From an uncultured Bacteroidota bacterium (lineage in GTDB: Bacteria > Bacteroidota > Bacteroidia > Chitinophagales > Chitinophagaceae): a stretch of DNA of 64,000 nucleotides. The notes under the pieces are model-generated. The model did not search any database, was not told where the DNA came from, and saw only the letters and a list, made by a program, of their open reading frames with translations. The translations under genes and the position numbers were made by a program. Below are positions 1 through 8,318 of this stretch, in pieces; position 1 is the stretch's first letter, and each line of letters begins with the position of its first letter. The stretch spans positions 1 through 64,000 of the forward strand of contig CAIRES010000073.1 in NCBI GenBank assembly GCA_903877645.1. Reading direction: 5' to 3'.

Positions 1-111
1 TCAAGATGAGTTTACTTTTAAGTGCCGTGGAAGACTACCACGTTGATAGGCTATAGGTGTAAAGGTGGTAACATCAAAGCCGAGTAGTACTAATTGCACG
101 TAAGCTTTAAT
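1..111 (+). rRNA. 23S ribosomal RNA, 3' end (partial)
   Basis: The first ~110 bases match the conserved 3' end of bacterial 23S rRNA, including the stretch with 'gccgagtagtactaatt' before the terminal helix. The gene begins upstream of the window. The exact 3' end is approximate. The downstream spacer and 5S gene in the same orientation confirm the end of an rRNA operon. Confidence 0.93.
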
Positions 112-264
112 CTTTTTTTCCTTATTCTTCTTAAATGAAATTGCTGAACCAATATGTCTTGATATTTTTTAGTCGAAAGTCATAAGTCGAAAGTCGAAAG
201 TACCCGTGAGGTTACTGTACAGCTTTCTACTTTATACTAAATACTTTCTACTAAAGAGCCATCT
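112..264 (+). repeat. 23S-5S spacer with dispersed 'agtcgaaagt / ctttctacta' repeats
   Basis: The spacer carries tandem 'agtcgaaagt' units followed by 'actttctac' units. Related pieces occur in other intergenic gaps of the window: 3147-3160, 30046-30059 and 31412-31445. It looks like a low-complexity dispersed repeat and not a gene. No tRNA is present in the spacer. Confidence 0.55.
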
Positions 265-375
<111 letters not shown>

Positions 376-382
376 TTCTTTT

Positions 383-416
383 AAAACCTTCAACTTAATC
401 GTTGAAGGTTTTTTTA
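383..416 (+). terminator. Intrinsic terminator of the rRNA operon
   Basis: The stem 'aaaccttcaac' / 'gttgaaggttt' with a six-base loop is followed by a T-run, eight bases after the 5S 3' end. Confidence 0.9.
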
Positions 417-420
417 TGCC

Positions 421-512
421 CGGATGGGAACAGATAAGTTAAGCCTCTGTTAGCTAACGACCAATGGTACGGTACAATCCTCATAGCTATCGGGGGAGGG
501 TAGGTAGCGCTT
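421..512 (+). pseudogene. Decayed 5S rRNA-like copy
   Basis: Downstream of the terminator is a second 5S-like segment. It keeps 'gggaacagataagttaagcc', 'caatggtacggtac' and 'gggggagggtaggtagc' in the order and approximate spacing of the real 5S, but lacks the 5' third and has no closing helix. The trailing 'ttcttttaaaa' also matches the sequence that follows the intact 5S. This suggests a tandem 5S duplication that has decayed. It could still be transcribed only if the upstream terminator leaks. Confidence 0.7.
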
Positions 513-600
513 GTTCTTTTAAAAGAGGCTGTCTCCAAAAGGTTTTTGAACCGCCTGAGAATCGCTTATACGGAAACTTTCTCCATCAGGTACCCGAATA

Positions 601-642
601 AAAAGAGGCTGTCTCGGACTTTTGAGACAGCCTCTTTTTTTA
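601..642 (+). terminator. Strong hairpin terminator with a duplicated left arm
   Basis: The 15-bp stem 'agaggctgtctc' / 'gagacagcctct' is followed by T8. The left arm 'aaaagaggctgtctc' is also present alone at 521-535, which suggests an ~80-bp partial duplication. It may terminate read-through from the rRNA operon. Confidence 0.8.
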
Positions 643-700
643 TGCGCCTATCTCCCGGCGCAAGCGTGGGCCGGCCCATGCGGCGGGGGGTGGGCGTGTC

Positions 701-850
701 GATGGCTCCTATGTTGGAGAGAAAAGTGTTTGGTTATGTTTGGTGGCCCGGCGCGAGGATGGGCAGGGGCAAGCCCGGCCCCTACGGCTGGTTATGTTTG
801 GTGTAGATGGCTCCTATGTTGGGGAGAAGAGTGTTTGGTTGTGTTTGGTG
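701..850 (+). repeat. Two 45-bp direct repeats in a gene-free stretch
   Basis: Positions 701-745 and 806-850 are near-identical, starting 'gatggctcctatgttgg' and ending 'gtttggtg', with a third partial 'gttatgtttggtg' at 791-803. Short open frames crossing this stretch are repeat-driven and share nothing with known proteins. No gene is seen between 643 and 897. Confidence 0.7.
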
Positions 851-897
851 TAGATACCTCCTGTGCCGGAATGACAATCAAGAGTTAGACTATAGTT

Positions 898-2082
898 TTA
901 TTCCCAATCCGGATAATCAGTGTTCCAGTTTATTTTTTCACCGGTTTGACCGAGGCCGAAGAGTTTGTTGAGGCACATAGTGATGCCCAGCTCGTTGTAA
1001 GGGCCGGAGATGTGGTAGTAGGTGCGGGCGTAGTGAATTTGAAATTTGGTGAGGTTGATGCCTGCCCCGAATGCAAAGCCTGCAAGGCCTGGTTGTGTAG
1101 AGAGCGCCAGTTCGCGGCGGTCCAGGTCGTTGTAGGATACAGTGAGGGTAAGGCGTTTAGCGAAAGTGAGCTCTCCGCCGAAGATGAAGTGGCGGAATAG
1201 TTTATCACCAAAGTGGCTGCCCTTATCTGATACAGTATCGGTGATGCCGAGTGCATTGGTGCCTGTAAGGTCTGCGGGGTTGTCATAACGGATGTCCCAC
1301 TCATAGAGGTGGTGCATGGTCATGAACAGGCGAAGCGGCAGGTGCTTGAATTTTTTAGAGATGCCGATCTGCAGGTCGAAGGGCATTGGCTCAGAGGGAT
1401 TGCCCGGAGTGTATTTTTTTACCATCACACCCATGTTCTTGGCGGTAGCGCCTATGTCTATAAGTGAGGCGGTATCGTAGTAGTTGATACCCACATCAGC
1501 GAGCACGGCAGTGGCATTGACCTGGTAGAGGCTCGACTGTGCCAGCTTCAGATCAGCGCCATAGCGCCAGTGATCGAGGTAGGTGCGGGAGGCGCCGAGT
1601 GTGAGTGCATAGTCGTAGGCATGGAAGTTGCCGTAGGTATTGCCGATATAGTCAGTTTCGGAGAATGAGCCGTAATTTATGTATTGTACTCCAAGGCAGA
1701 ATGCGGTAGCGATCTTGGGTGCGTAGTATCCGTATTGCAGGTTCATGATCTTGATGCCGGCGTAATAGTCGTTGTAGTTCAGTTGCAGCTCGTTGTGCAG
1801 CCCCGGGCGCATCATTGCGGGGTTTTGCAATGCCAGGGAGATGTCATTATCAGGATCTGCGATGGAGATGCCTCCGAGCGCGGATACGTGTGGTGAATTG
1901 GACATACGCAGGTATTCAAAGGCATACTGCCCGCCTGTCACCTGTTGGGCATGAGCGGAACTGCCGCAAACACCAAGGATCAAAATCCAAATTCCAATTT
2001 TGAAATTCCAGTTTCCAAAATCCAAATTCCAGTGTCCAGATTTGGTGGATGCGGCTTTTGTATGTGCGTTTGGGTGTTTCAA
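898..2082 (-). CDS. porQ: Type IX secretion system protein PorQ
   Basis: The 394-residue product reads as a PorQ-family outer-membrane protein: an N-terminal 'S..VSALGGI', then 'LALQNPAMM', 'YNDYYAGIK', 'GVQYINYGSFSETD' and 'PFDLQIGISKK', all in PorQ order and consistent with a beta-barrel of the PorV/PorQ type. PorQ takes part in attaching or anchoring T9SS cargo at the cell surface. A signal peptide ends at SSAHAQ (about residue 45). There is no ATG: an in-frame stop lies just upstream and the first usable codon is TTG at 2082. The N-terminal ~40 residues are encoded by a dispersed repeat (see 1978-2040), so the true start is uncertain. It is followed downstream by the rRNA operon end, transcribed toward it. 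Confidence 0.88.
   Translation of the reverse strand: MKHPNAHTKAASTKSGHWNLDFGNWNFKIGIWILILGVCGSSAHAQQVTGGQYAFEYLRMSNSPHVSALGGISIADPDNDISLALQNPAMMRPGLHNELQLNYNDYYAGIKIMNLQYGYYAPKIATAFCLGVQYINYGSFSETDYIGNTYGNFHAYDYALTLGASRTYLDHWRYGADLKLAQSSLYQVNATAVLADVGINYYDTASLIDIGATAKNMGVMVKKYTPGNPSEPMPFDLQIGISKKFKHLPLRLFMTMHHLYEWDIRYDNPADLTGTNALGITDTVSDKGSHFGDKLFRHFIFGGELTFAKRLTLTVSYNDLDRRELALSTQPGLAGFAFGAGINLTKFQIHYARTYYHISGPYNELGITMCLNKLFGLGQTGEKINWNTDYPDWE
1978..2040 (-). repeat. Dispersed 'GGAATTTGGA' repeat inside the start of porQ
   Basis: Several copies of a ~10-bp unit (ggaatttgga and variants) lie in a row. Similar clusters occur at 19481-19541, immediately after the PBP1A gene, and at 26350-26390, before the M90 peptidase. 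Translated, the unit gives residues such as FGIW/LDFGNW, which here form the n- and h-regions of the PorQ signal peptide. Confidence 0.7.
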
Positions 2083-2153
2083 ATTGGATAATGTTTATCG
2101 GTATTAACGGTTTATTTGGTGTTTTATTATAAAGGCATCCTGCGTGAGTTCAA

Positions 2154-2305
2154 CCCCGACCCTAAAGGGAGGTGTTACTTGAACTGATAATTTTGTCCTG
2201 CTTATTTGTTATTCCCTCCTTCGCTAAAGCTACGGCGGTAGAAGTGGAATTTGGTTTTTGTTATTCCCACCTTCGCTGAAGCTACGGCGGGCAAAGTGGA
2301 ATTTG
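2154..2305. repeat. Dispersed palindromic repeats between porQ and fabI
   Basis: There are two families. 'ccccgaccctaaagggag' at 2154-2172 recurs at 3178-3195, 19351-19372 (inverted), 26311-26328 (inverted), 27295-27312 (inverted) and as a variant at 60088-60106. The second unit, with 'cttcgct(a/g)aagctacggcgg', is tandemly repeated at 2209-2252 and 2260-2305 and recurs at 21938-21964 and 30972-30997, where it is a full palindrome. They are intergenic and probably form hairpins in RNA. Confidence 0.75.
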
Positions 2306-2309
2306 TCCC

Positions 2310-3131
2310 TTAACTATTGTTCTTCATTATTTCTTCGACGATGCTTGTACTTACGCCTGTGAAAGAGAACCCGCCGTCGTGGAAGAGGTTTTGCATGGTT
2401 ACCATGCGGGTATAGTCGCTGAAGAGCATGATCGTGTAGTTGGCACAGTCTTCGGCGCTGGCATTACCCAATGGCGACATTTTTTCGGCGTATTCGTAGA
2501 ATACATCGAAGCCGGCTACACCGCTGCCTGCCGAGGTAACTGTAGGCGACTGGGATATAGTATTGACACGAACTTTTTTGGCAAAACCATAGTGGTAGCC
2601 GAAGCTGCGCGTGATGCCTTCGAGAAGTGCCTTGGCGTCGCCCATGTCATTATAGCCCGGAAAGGTGCGCTGGGCAGCTATGTAGCTCAGCGCTACCACC
2701 GATCCCCATTCGTTGAGCGCATCAGCCTTCATTGCGCTTTGCAATACGCGGTGCAGGGAGAGGGCTGATATATCAAGAGTCTTCAGGAAGTTCTCGTAGT
2801 TGGTATTGGTGTAAGAAATGTTCTTGCGCACATTTGGCGACATGCCTATGGAGTGCAGGATGAAATCTATTTTGCCACCAAATATTTCCATGCTTTTGGT
2901 CATGAGGTTATCAAGGTCGGAAGTAGAGGTGGCATCGGCAGGGATCACTTGTGCATTACACAACGTAGCCAACTCATTGATCTTGCCCATACGCAGGGCT
3001 ATGGGGGCATTGGAAAGCACGATCTCTGCACCTGCTGCATGTGCTGCAAGGGCTGTTTTCCAGGCTATGGAGCGCTCATCAAGTGCGCCGAAAATGATAC
3101 CTTTTTTTCCTTTGAGTATTTGATGTTCCAT
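2310..3131 (-). CDS. fabI: Enoyl-[acyl-carrier-protein] reductase [NADH] FabI
   Basis: This 273-residue enzyme catalyses the last reduction of each fatty-acid elongation cycle in the cytosol. It is an SDR-fold protein with the FabI-type N-terminal 'KGKKGIIFGALDERSIAWKTA', 'HSIGMSP' near residue 93, and the FabI catalytic pattern Tyr-x6-Lys (Tyr160, Lys167 in YNDMGDAK), with an additional Tyr150. The C-terminal 'HDGGFSFTGV' is also typical. Length matches the family. The ATG at 3131 is the natural start. It lies between two T9SS-related genes, but no functional link is implied. Confidence 0.95.
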   Translation of the reverse strand: MEHQILKGKKGIIFGALDERSIAWKTALAAHAAGAEIVLSNAPIALRMGKINELATLCNAQVIPADATSTSDLDNLMTKSMEIFGGKIDFILHSIGMSPNVRKNISYTNTNYENFLKTLDISALSLHRVLQSAMKADALNEWGSVVALSYIAAQRTFPGYNDMGDAKALLEGITRSFGYHYGFAKKVRVNTISQSPTVTSAGSGVAGFDVFYEYAEKMSPLGNASAEDCANYTIMLFSDYTRMVTMQNLFHDGGFSFTGVSTSIVEEIMKNNS

Positions 3132-3266
3132 ATTTTTTTGAAGTTGTAAGTCGAAAGTATAAAGCTGTGGCGTACTACCCCGACCCTAAAGGGAGATGCG
3201 GTTACTTAGCCCTGCTTTCTTTACGAAGGGTAAAAATAGAGAAAATAAGGGGATTTTGGGTGGCTT

Positions 3267-5189
3267 TTACCGGATTATTACTATCTCCACTCTGCGGTTC
3301 TTGCGTTGGTTTTCTTCGGTGTCGTTAGGGGCTATCATTTTGGCTTCTCCCCAGCCTTTGGCGCGGATGAAGGATTCTTCGGCACCGAGAGATATAAGGG
3401 TTTTGGCGATGATGTTTGCCCGCTTGGTGGATAGCTCTTCATTGATCATGGGTGTACCGGTATTGTCGGTATAAGCGTTCACATACAGAATGTAGGATCT
3501 TTCACCTGTCCATGGGGCTATGGCCTTGCGCAGATCAGCCTTTTCTTCATCCGTAAGCTCTACCCGGTTCACATCAAAGTTGATAACGGCTATGAGGCTG
3601 TCATTGACAGGGGCCACATAGTCCGATGGCAGCATTGCTACGTTGTGCGTAAGTGGTGTATGCAGGTAATCTTCGTTGAAGGTGATTGTATCATCCACAT
3701 CGGTATGGCCCATTCGGGCGGTGTGTATGGTGTAGGTGTTGCCAAGGTGCAGGGTGATAAGGAAGCTGGCATTGCCCCGGTTGCTTTGCACATGGGCTAC
3801 GGTATCGCCGGTTGCCCGGTTGCGGATATAGATAGAAGCATAATTGAGGGGTAGTTTGGAGATGCTGTCGTACACAATGCCTTGTATATAGCTCACAGGT
3901 ACAGGCTTCACCTTGTCGGGTATATTGGCTTCGTAGATGTCGTAATTGCCGGAAGGGCCGTTGCGGTCGGATGCGAATAAAAGGCGCTGCCCGTCGGGTG
4001 TCACACATTCGCTCTTTTCATCGCAGGCAGTGTTGATGGGGTAACCAAGATTGGTGGCCTGCGAGAACCGATTATCTGCGATACGGTGGCTCATAAAGAG
4101 GTCAGTACCACCCATGCCGGGCCAGCCATCACTGGTAAAGAAGAGGGTTTTATTATCGGCATCGATGTAGGGCGCAGTTTCGTTGCCGGCTGTGTTGATG
4201 GCCGGGCCTGCATTCACAGGGTCTTGCCACAGCCCGTCTTCAAAGCGGGATATCCAGATATCATAACCACCATAGCCGCCCTTGCGGTTGCTCACAAAGT
4301 AGAGTTCGGTATTGTCGGGCGAAAGGGACGGCATGCCCTCATAGTCAGGTGTATTGATAGTGGCACCAAAGCGCTGTCCTATCGTCCAATCGCTGTCTTC
4401 GGCGGTGCGGTAGGCCATAAAGAGGTCGCAGCCGCCCTCTGCAAAGCCATCCTCACTGCGGTTCTCGCACCGGGTGAAGAACATATAATGCCCATCGGCA
4501 GATACGAACATGGCTGATTCCTGGTCGGGTGAGTTAGGGGGTACGCCCATATTGAGGGCATTGAACCAGCCGCCACAGGAGTCGGCATGAGCGCGAAAGA
4601 GGTCTTCATCGCTGTTGTTCACCCTGCGGGTAAAGTACAATTCCTGTGTGTCCACCGCCATTGACGGGAACAATTCAGGGTCGGGCGTGTTGATGCGGAT
4701 ACCCAGGTTCACGGGCCACTCAGGCAGTTGTGTGGCCAATGCTTGCTCTATAAAGTAGGCCTGTGTGCGCAGTTTGTTCCATTCAGCGCTGTCCGCACCA
4801 GTGGAGTAGTTGTTGATGAGAAAGAGGGCGCTGCCCGGCTGGCCGGCATACAGGTAGCATTTAGCCAGGGGGCGGGCAAATTGCCTGGCCCCTTTCTTGC
4901 AATGGGAGGAGCCTCTCTTAAAGGTCTCAGCAGCCAGTGAAAAACGGTGTGCTTCAAAGTACCACTGGCCCAGTGTACTGTAGGCATCGCTGTTCGTGGG
5001 GTCTTTTGCTATGGCCTGCTCCATTTTTTTGCAGGCTTTTTCCGTTTGCTTCTTCGCTTTGTAGTGCAAGGCGGCTTCGTAGCATTTGCCTGCTTTTTTG
5101 GAAGGCAATGCAGTGGCTACGAAGCAAAGGCAACAACAGAAAACAGGCAATATGGCTTTGAATAGCTTCACTGAGCGAAAAATACTCAA
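3267..5189 (-). CDS. PorE-like OmpA-family protein (TPR, beta-propeller, CRD, OmpA)
   Basis: The order of domains is: signal peptide, TPR-like helices (about residues 30-120), PD40 beta-propeller with repeated 'P.LSPDN..LYFVSNR.GGYGGYDIW' blades (about 165-430), a carboxypeptidase-regulatory-like domain (about 440-530), and a C-terminal OmpA peptidoglycan-binding domain with 'NAYTDNTG' and 'NRRVEI'. This exact order is that of PorE, which tethers the T9SS to peptidoglycan, but paralogues with the same order are common in Bacteroidota, so the assignment stays at 'PorE-like'. The first codon is TTG (5189); a GTG at 5171 gives a more compact signal peptide (MKLFKAILPVF) and is an equally good start. 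Confidence 0.8.
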   Translation of the reverse strand: MSIFRSVKLFKAILPVFCCCLCFVATALPSKKAGKCYEAALHYKAKKQTEKACKKMEQAIAKDPTNSDAYSTLGQWYFEAHRFSLAAETFKRGSSHCKKGARQFARPLAKCYLYAGQPGSALFLINNYSTGADSAEWNKLRTQAYFIEQALATQLPEWPVNLGIRINTPDPELFPSMAVDTQELYFTRRVNNSDEDLFRAHADSCGGWFNALNMGVPPNSPDQESAMFVSADGHYMFFTRCENRSEDGFAEGGCDLFMAYRTAEDSDWTIGQRFGATINTPDYEGMPSLSPDNTELYFVSNRKGGYGGYDIWISRFEDGLWQDPVNAGPAINTAGNETAPYIDADNKTLFFTSDGWPGMGGTDLFMSHRIADNRFSQATNLGYPINTACDEKSECVTPDGQRLLFASDRNGPSGNYDIYEANIPDKVKPVPVSYIQGIVYDSISKLPLNYASIYIRNRATGDTVAHVQSNRGNASFLITLHLGNTYTIHTARMGHTDVDDTITFNEDYLHTPLTHNVAMLPSDYVAPVNDSLIAVINFDVNRVELTDEEKADLRKAIAPWTGERSYILYVNAYTDNTGTPMINEELSTKRANIIAKTLISLGAEESFIRAKGWGEAKMIAPNDTEENQRKNRRVEIVIIR

Positions 5190-5333
5190 AAATGTTGAGG
5201 TAGTGTATAGATAAACGTTGTCGGAGCGTTAAAGGAGCACTTCTGACTTTATAAAACAATAAATATTATTCAGCTAAAGAGCTGCAGATAATTACAGAAC
5301 TTCGTACCTTCCAAAATACAGTAAGGATCATTT

Positions 5334-6584
5334 ATGTCTACAACAATAACATGCCCCAATTGCAAGACGCAGTTTGAACCGGAGGCGGCTATAGCGCAGT
5401 CTGTAGAGGAGAAGGTACGCAAAGAATTCAATCAGAAGTGGGTGGAGCTGGAGAAGAAAAAGGACGATCAGCTGCGCCAGAAGGAGCAACAATGGCAGCA
5501 GTTGCAGGAAGAGGCTTCTCGTAAAAATGCAGAAGAAAAAAAGGCCCTTGAGAATAAGCTAAAAACCGACCTCACCGCACAGGTGGGTGCAGAATATGAG
5601 AATAAGCTGAAAATGCTGGAGGATGCCAATAGAACAAATGAATCTAAACTGACCGAAGCCCGCGAAAAGGAACTGGAATTTCTGAAGAAGATGCAGGAAC
5701 TGAAAACGAAGGAGCAGGAACTGGAGCTGGACCTGCAGCGCCGCATGATGGATGAGCGCAGTAAGCTTACAGATCTTATTAAAAAAGAAGAAGAAGAAAA
5801 GAACAGGCTGCGGGAAACTGAATTCCAGATGAAGCTGATGGAGAAAGAGAAGCAGTTGGACGATCAGCGCAAACTGGTGGAGGAGATGAAGCGCAAGGGC
5901 GAACAGGGCTCTATGCAGCTACAGGGTGAGGTGCAGGAGTTGGCGCTGGAGCAGATGCTTACTTATGCCTTCCCTTATGATGTGGTAAGCGAGGTGGGAA
6001 AGGGTGTGCGTGGCGCCGACTGCATTCAAACAGTGCGCAACAACTACGGGCAGGAATGTGGCAGGATCATCTTTGAAAGCAAGCGCACCAAAGACTTTGC
6101 CGCCGACTGGATAGAAAAGCTAAAGGCAGATATGCGGGTACTGGGCGCTGATGTGGCTGTAATAGTAACACAGGCCATGCCTAAGGATATGACCAACTTT
6201 GGTGAGCGCGAGGGTATATGGATATGCACCTTCGATGATGCCCGTGCGCTGGTGCATGTGCTGCGCGAGTTCATCATCAAAGTATATAACGCTTCCAAGA
6301 GCCAGGAGAACAAGGGCGATAAAATGACCTTCCTCTACAATTACTTTACCAGTGGCGAATTCTCGGAGCAATGGCGGGCCATACGCGAGGGCTTTATGAG
6401 CATGAAGATGTCTATACAACGGGAGCGCGACCAGATGGAGAAAATGTGGAAGGCCCGCGAAAAGCAACTGGAAAAAGTGTTGCTGAATGCTGCGCACATA
6501 CGCGGCTCTATAGAAGGCATAGCGGGTATGGATGTGGATCTGAATTTATTGCCTGATGCGAGCGAGGGTTATTTGATAGAGTAA
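5334..6584 (+). CDS. DUF2130 protein, coiled coil with PD-(D/E)XK nuclease-like domain
   Basis: 416 residues. A CxxC zinc-ribbon-like pair (Cys7, Cys10) is followed by a long charged coiled coil (about 30-200) and a DUF2130 domain (about 205-345). The motif 'GADCIQTVRNN..QECGRIIFESKRTKDF' carries the D...E-x-K arrangement of the PD-(D/E)XK superfamily, and the architecture resembles RmuC-type proteins. Family function is unproven; a role in DNA processing is an inference. The ATG at 5334 is preceded by an 'aagga' at 5323-5327. A REP element starts two bases after the stop codon. Confidence 0.8.
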   Translation: MSTTITCPNCKTQFEPEAAIAQSVEEKVRKEFNQKWVELEKKKDDQLRQKEQQWQQLQEEASRKNAEEKKALENKLKTDLTAQVGAEYENKLKMLEDANRTNESKLTEAREKELEFLKKMQELKTKEQELELDLQRRMMDERSKLTDLIKKEEEEKNRLRETEFQMKLMEKEKQLDDQRKLVEEMKRKGEQGSMQLQGEVQELALEQMLTYAFPYDVVSEVGKGVRGADCIQTVRNNYGQECGRIIFESKRTKDFAADWIEKLKADMRVLGADVAVIVTQAMPKDMTNFGEREGIWICTFDDARALVHVLREFIIKVYNASKSQENKGDKMTFLYNYFTSGEFSEQWRAIREGFMSMKMSIQRERDQMEKMWKAREKQLEKVLLNAAHIRGSIEGIAGMDVDLNLLPDASEGYLIE

Positions 6585-6585
6585 T

Positions 6586-6640
6586 GTTCGCAAGCGAGAC
6601 GCTTGCTTCGTTTAGGACGAAGCGGGACGCTTCGACCAGT
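6586..6640 (+). repeat. REP element 1 (two adjacent hairpins)
   Basis: The element consists of two small palindromes, 'gcaagcgagacgcttgc' and 'gaagcgggacgcttc', separated by 'ttcgtttaggac'. It has the same sequence and polarity as the element at 8153-8207 and is inverted relative to 7514-7568. It follows the DUF2130 gene directly. Confidence 0.85.
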
Positions 6641-6676
6641 GAGTATTTGATTGAATAGTTTTTAAAGTTAAAGGTC

Positions 6677-6829
6677 AAAAGTTAAAACCTTAAAGTGGGG
6701 CTATAATACCCAAAGTTTGGTTGTATTACTTGCCCTGCGCGAACCGTAGAGTCTCCCGCGGAAGATGCGGGAAGACTCTACGGGGACACAAAAGGCAAAA
6801 GTTGAAACCTTAAAGTGGGGGGCTATAAT
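6677..6829 (+). repeat. Hairpin flanked by a duplicated ~31-bp segment
   Basis: A strong imperfect hairpin at 6744-6783 has arms 'ccgtagagtctcccgc' and 'gcgggaagactctacgg'. It is flanked by near-identical direct copies of 'gtt(a/g)aaaccttaaagtgg' at 6677-6707 and 6797-6829. The arrangement looks like a small non-coding insertion with flanking duplication. No gene is seen between 6585 and 6906. Confidence 0.6.
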
Positions 6830-6906
6830 GCTGTTCGCGATGTCGATAAGCGTAAGTTATAAGTAATTATTTTAAAATATTAGTCATACTATAAATAAAC
6901 AATGCA

Positions 6907-7473
6907 ATGAAGAGAATCGCTATTACTCTTTTATTAGTACCAATTTTCGTTTTTGGTCAACAAGTAAAGGACACTGCTAAAAAAGATGGTGTTACCAATA
7001 TAGAAAGATTTTCAGAAAGATCAGGTACTTTGATTCAGAGAGAGTTTATTGATGTTGGCAGTATTGCCAGTAGCGGGTTTTTAGGATCAGCATATAGGTG
7101 TGAAGTACAACTTTTCATCACTACCGATTTGATAAATAAGATAACAAGTAAAGGTGTTCGTTTTGAGTATCATTATAGTGGAGGCAAAGATACTAGACTA
7201 GGGTATTTAGATGCAGACGAAATTGATGAAACGATGAAAGCAATTAAAATAATTCAAACTGAAATTTTGAATAAAAAGGTGGATAATTATACTGAGGTGT
7301 TTTTTAGCAGTCGTGGTGGTTTTTCTTTTGGTTGTAACTCTAAAATGCAAAAGTGGGAGATTTATATGGATCTTAATAGCAACAGTCGCTCAACAGAAAC
7401 TTTGGTAAGGCTTACAGATAGCGAAGTAGAGAAATTGTATTTGTATCTCCAACAGATTAAAAACAAGCTATAA
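6907..7473 (+). CDS. Hypothetical secreted protein
   Basis: 188 residues beginning with a signal peptide (MKRIAITLLLVPIFVFGQQ, cleavage near residue 18). The rest is a soluble alpha/beta-looking protein with no motif I recognise. Codon use is more A+T-rich than the surrounding housekeeping genes, which fits an accessory gene. It stands alone between REP elements. The ATG is the only sensible start. Confidence 0.65.
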   Translation: MKRIAITLLLVPIFVFGQQVKDTAKKDGVTNIERFSERSGTLIQREFIDVGSIASSGFLGSAYRCEVQLFITTDLINKITSKGVRFEYHYSGGKDTRLGYLDADEIDETMKAIKIIQTEILNKKVDNYTEVFFSSRGGFSFGCNSKMQKWEIYMDLNSNSRSTETLVRLTDSEVEKLYLYLQQIKNKL

Positions 7474-7513
7474 TAATATTTATAACCTCCTAATTTTTAA
7501 AAAGTATGACCCC

Positions 7514-7568
7514 ACTGGTCGAAGCGTCCCGCTTCGTCCTAAACGATGCAAGCGTCCCGCTTGCGATC
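7514..7568 (-). repeat. REP element 2 (inverted), upstream of the RAYT gene
   Basis: It is the reverse complement of the elements at 6586-6640 and 8153-8207, with two adjacent hairpins containing 'gcgggacgc'. Together with REP 3 it brackets the Y1 transposase gene in inverted orientation. Confidence 0.88.
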
Positions 7569-7593
7569 AATATAAAAGCATTATTTTAGTGCT

Positions 7594-8148
7594 ATGGCAT
7601 TAAAGTACACCATCCAGGATCAGAAGGATTTCTACTTCGTTACATTTACCGTTGTTGATTGGATAGATATTTTCACACGTGATAGCTACAGGGAAATATT
7701 TATCAATAGTGTTAAATATTGCCAAGCCAACAAAGGTCTATTGGTTGGTGCATGGGTGATTATGACCAACCATGTGCATATGATCATTGGTACAGACGGA
7801 CAAAATAAACTACAGGATATCATCAGGGATCTCAAAAGTTACACGTCACGACACATCAGACTTGAAATAGAAAATAGTAATTACGAAAGCCGTAAAGAAT
7901 GGATGCTGCGTAGATTTGGTAATGCAGGGATATATAACAGCAACAATAAAGACTTTCAGTTATGGATACAAGACAATCATCCTATTCAATTATCATCAGG
8001 TGAGCGAATGCAGCAAAGGATAAAGTATATTCACAATAATCCGGTAAGGGCAGGATTTGTTTGCGAGGCGGAGCATTGGAAGTATAGCAGCGCGCACGAT
8101 TATTCTGGTGGTACGCAGGGGTTGCTTGATCTTGTAATGATGTTTTAA
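7594..8148 (+). CDS. REP-associated tyrosine transposase (RAYT, Y1/HUH family)
   Basis: 184 residues. The N-terminal half carries the HUH-type metal motif as 'MTNHVHMI' (His-x-His near residue 58) and the C-terminal half has the usual 'IKYIHNNPVRAGFV' and 'WKYSSAHDY' blocks of the REP-associated branch. Enzymes of this family cleave and join single-stranded DNA at REP hairpins. The gene is bracketed by two inverted REPs 25-80 bp away, so substrate and enzyme are found together. Length and start (ATG 7594) are normal for the family, suggesting an intact gene. Confidence 0.92.
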   Translation: MALKYTIQDQKDFYFVTFTVVDWIDIFTRDSYREIFINSVKYCQANKGLLVGAWVIMTNHVHMIIGTDGQNKLQDIIRDLKSYTSRHIRLEIENSNYESRKEWMLRRFGNAGIYNSNNKDFQLWIQDNHPIQLSSGERMQQRIKYIHNNPVRAGFVCEAEHWKYSSAHDYSGGTQGLLDLVMMF

Positions 8149-8152
8149 TAGT

Positions 8153-8207
8153 GTTCGCAAGCGGGACGCTTGCATCGTTTGGGACGAAGCGGGACGCTTC
8201 GACCAGT
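8153..8207 (+). repeat. REP element 3, downstream of the RAYT gene
   Basis: This 55-bp double hairpin begins five bases after the RAYT stop codon. It matches REP 1 with a few changes, and the changes preserve the stems. A further fragment 'ggcgagacgcatcaaccagg' follows at 8212-8231. Confidence 0.88.
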
Positions 8208-8318
8208 GTAAGGCGAGACGCATCAACCAGGTCAAAGTTTCATTGAACTTTCACTGCATTCCCATTTATTGAATTATATTAGCCATAGAAACACGCAAGC
8301 AGCAAAAAATAATACCAA

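Noticed and set aside
546-888. Two overlapping rightward frames behind the 5S gene
   Set aside because: They run through a terminator hairpin and 45-bp direct repeats, and the products are low-complexity with no recognisable domain.
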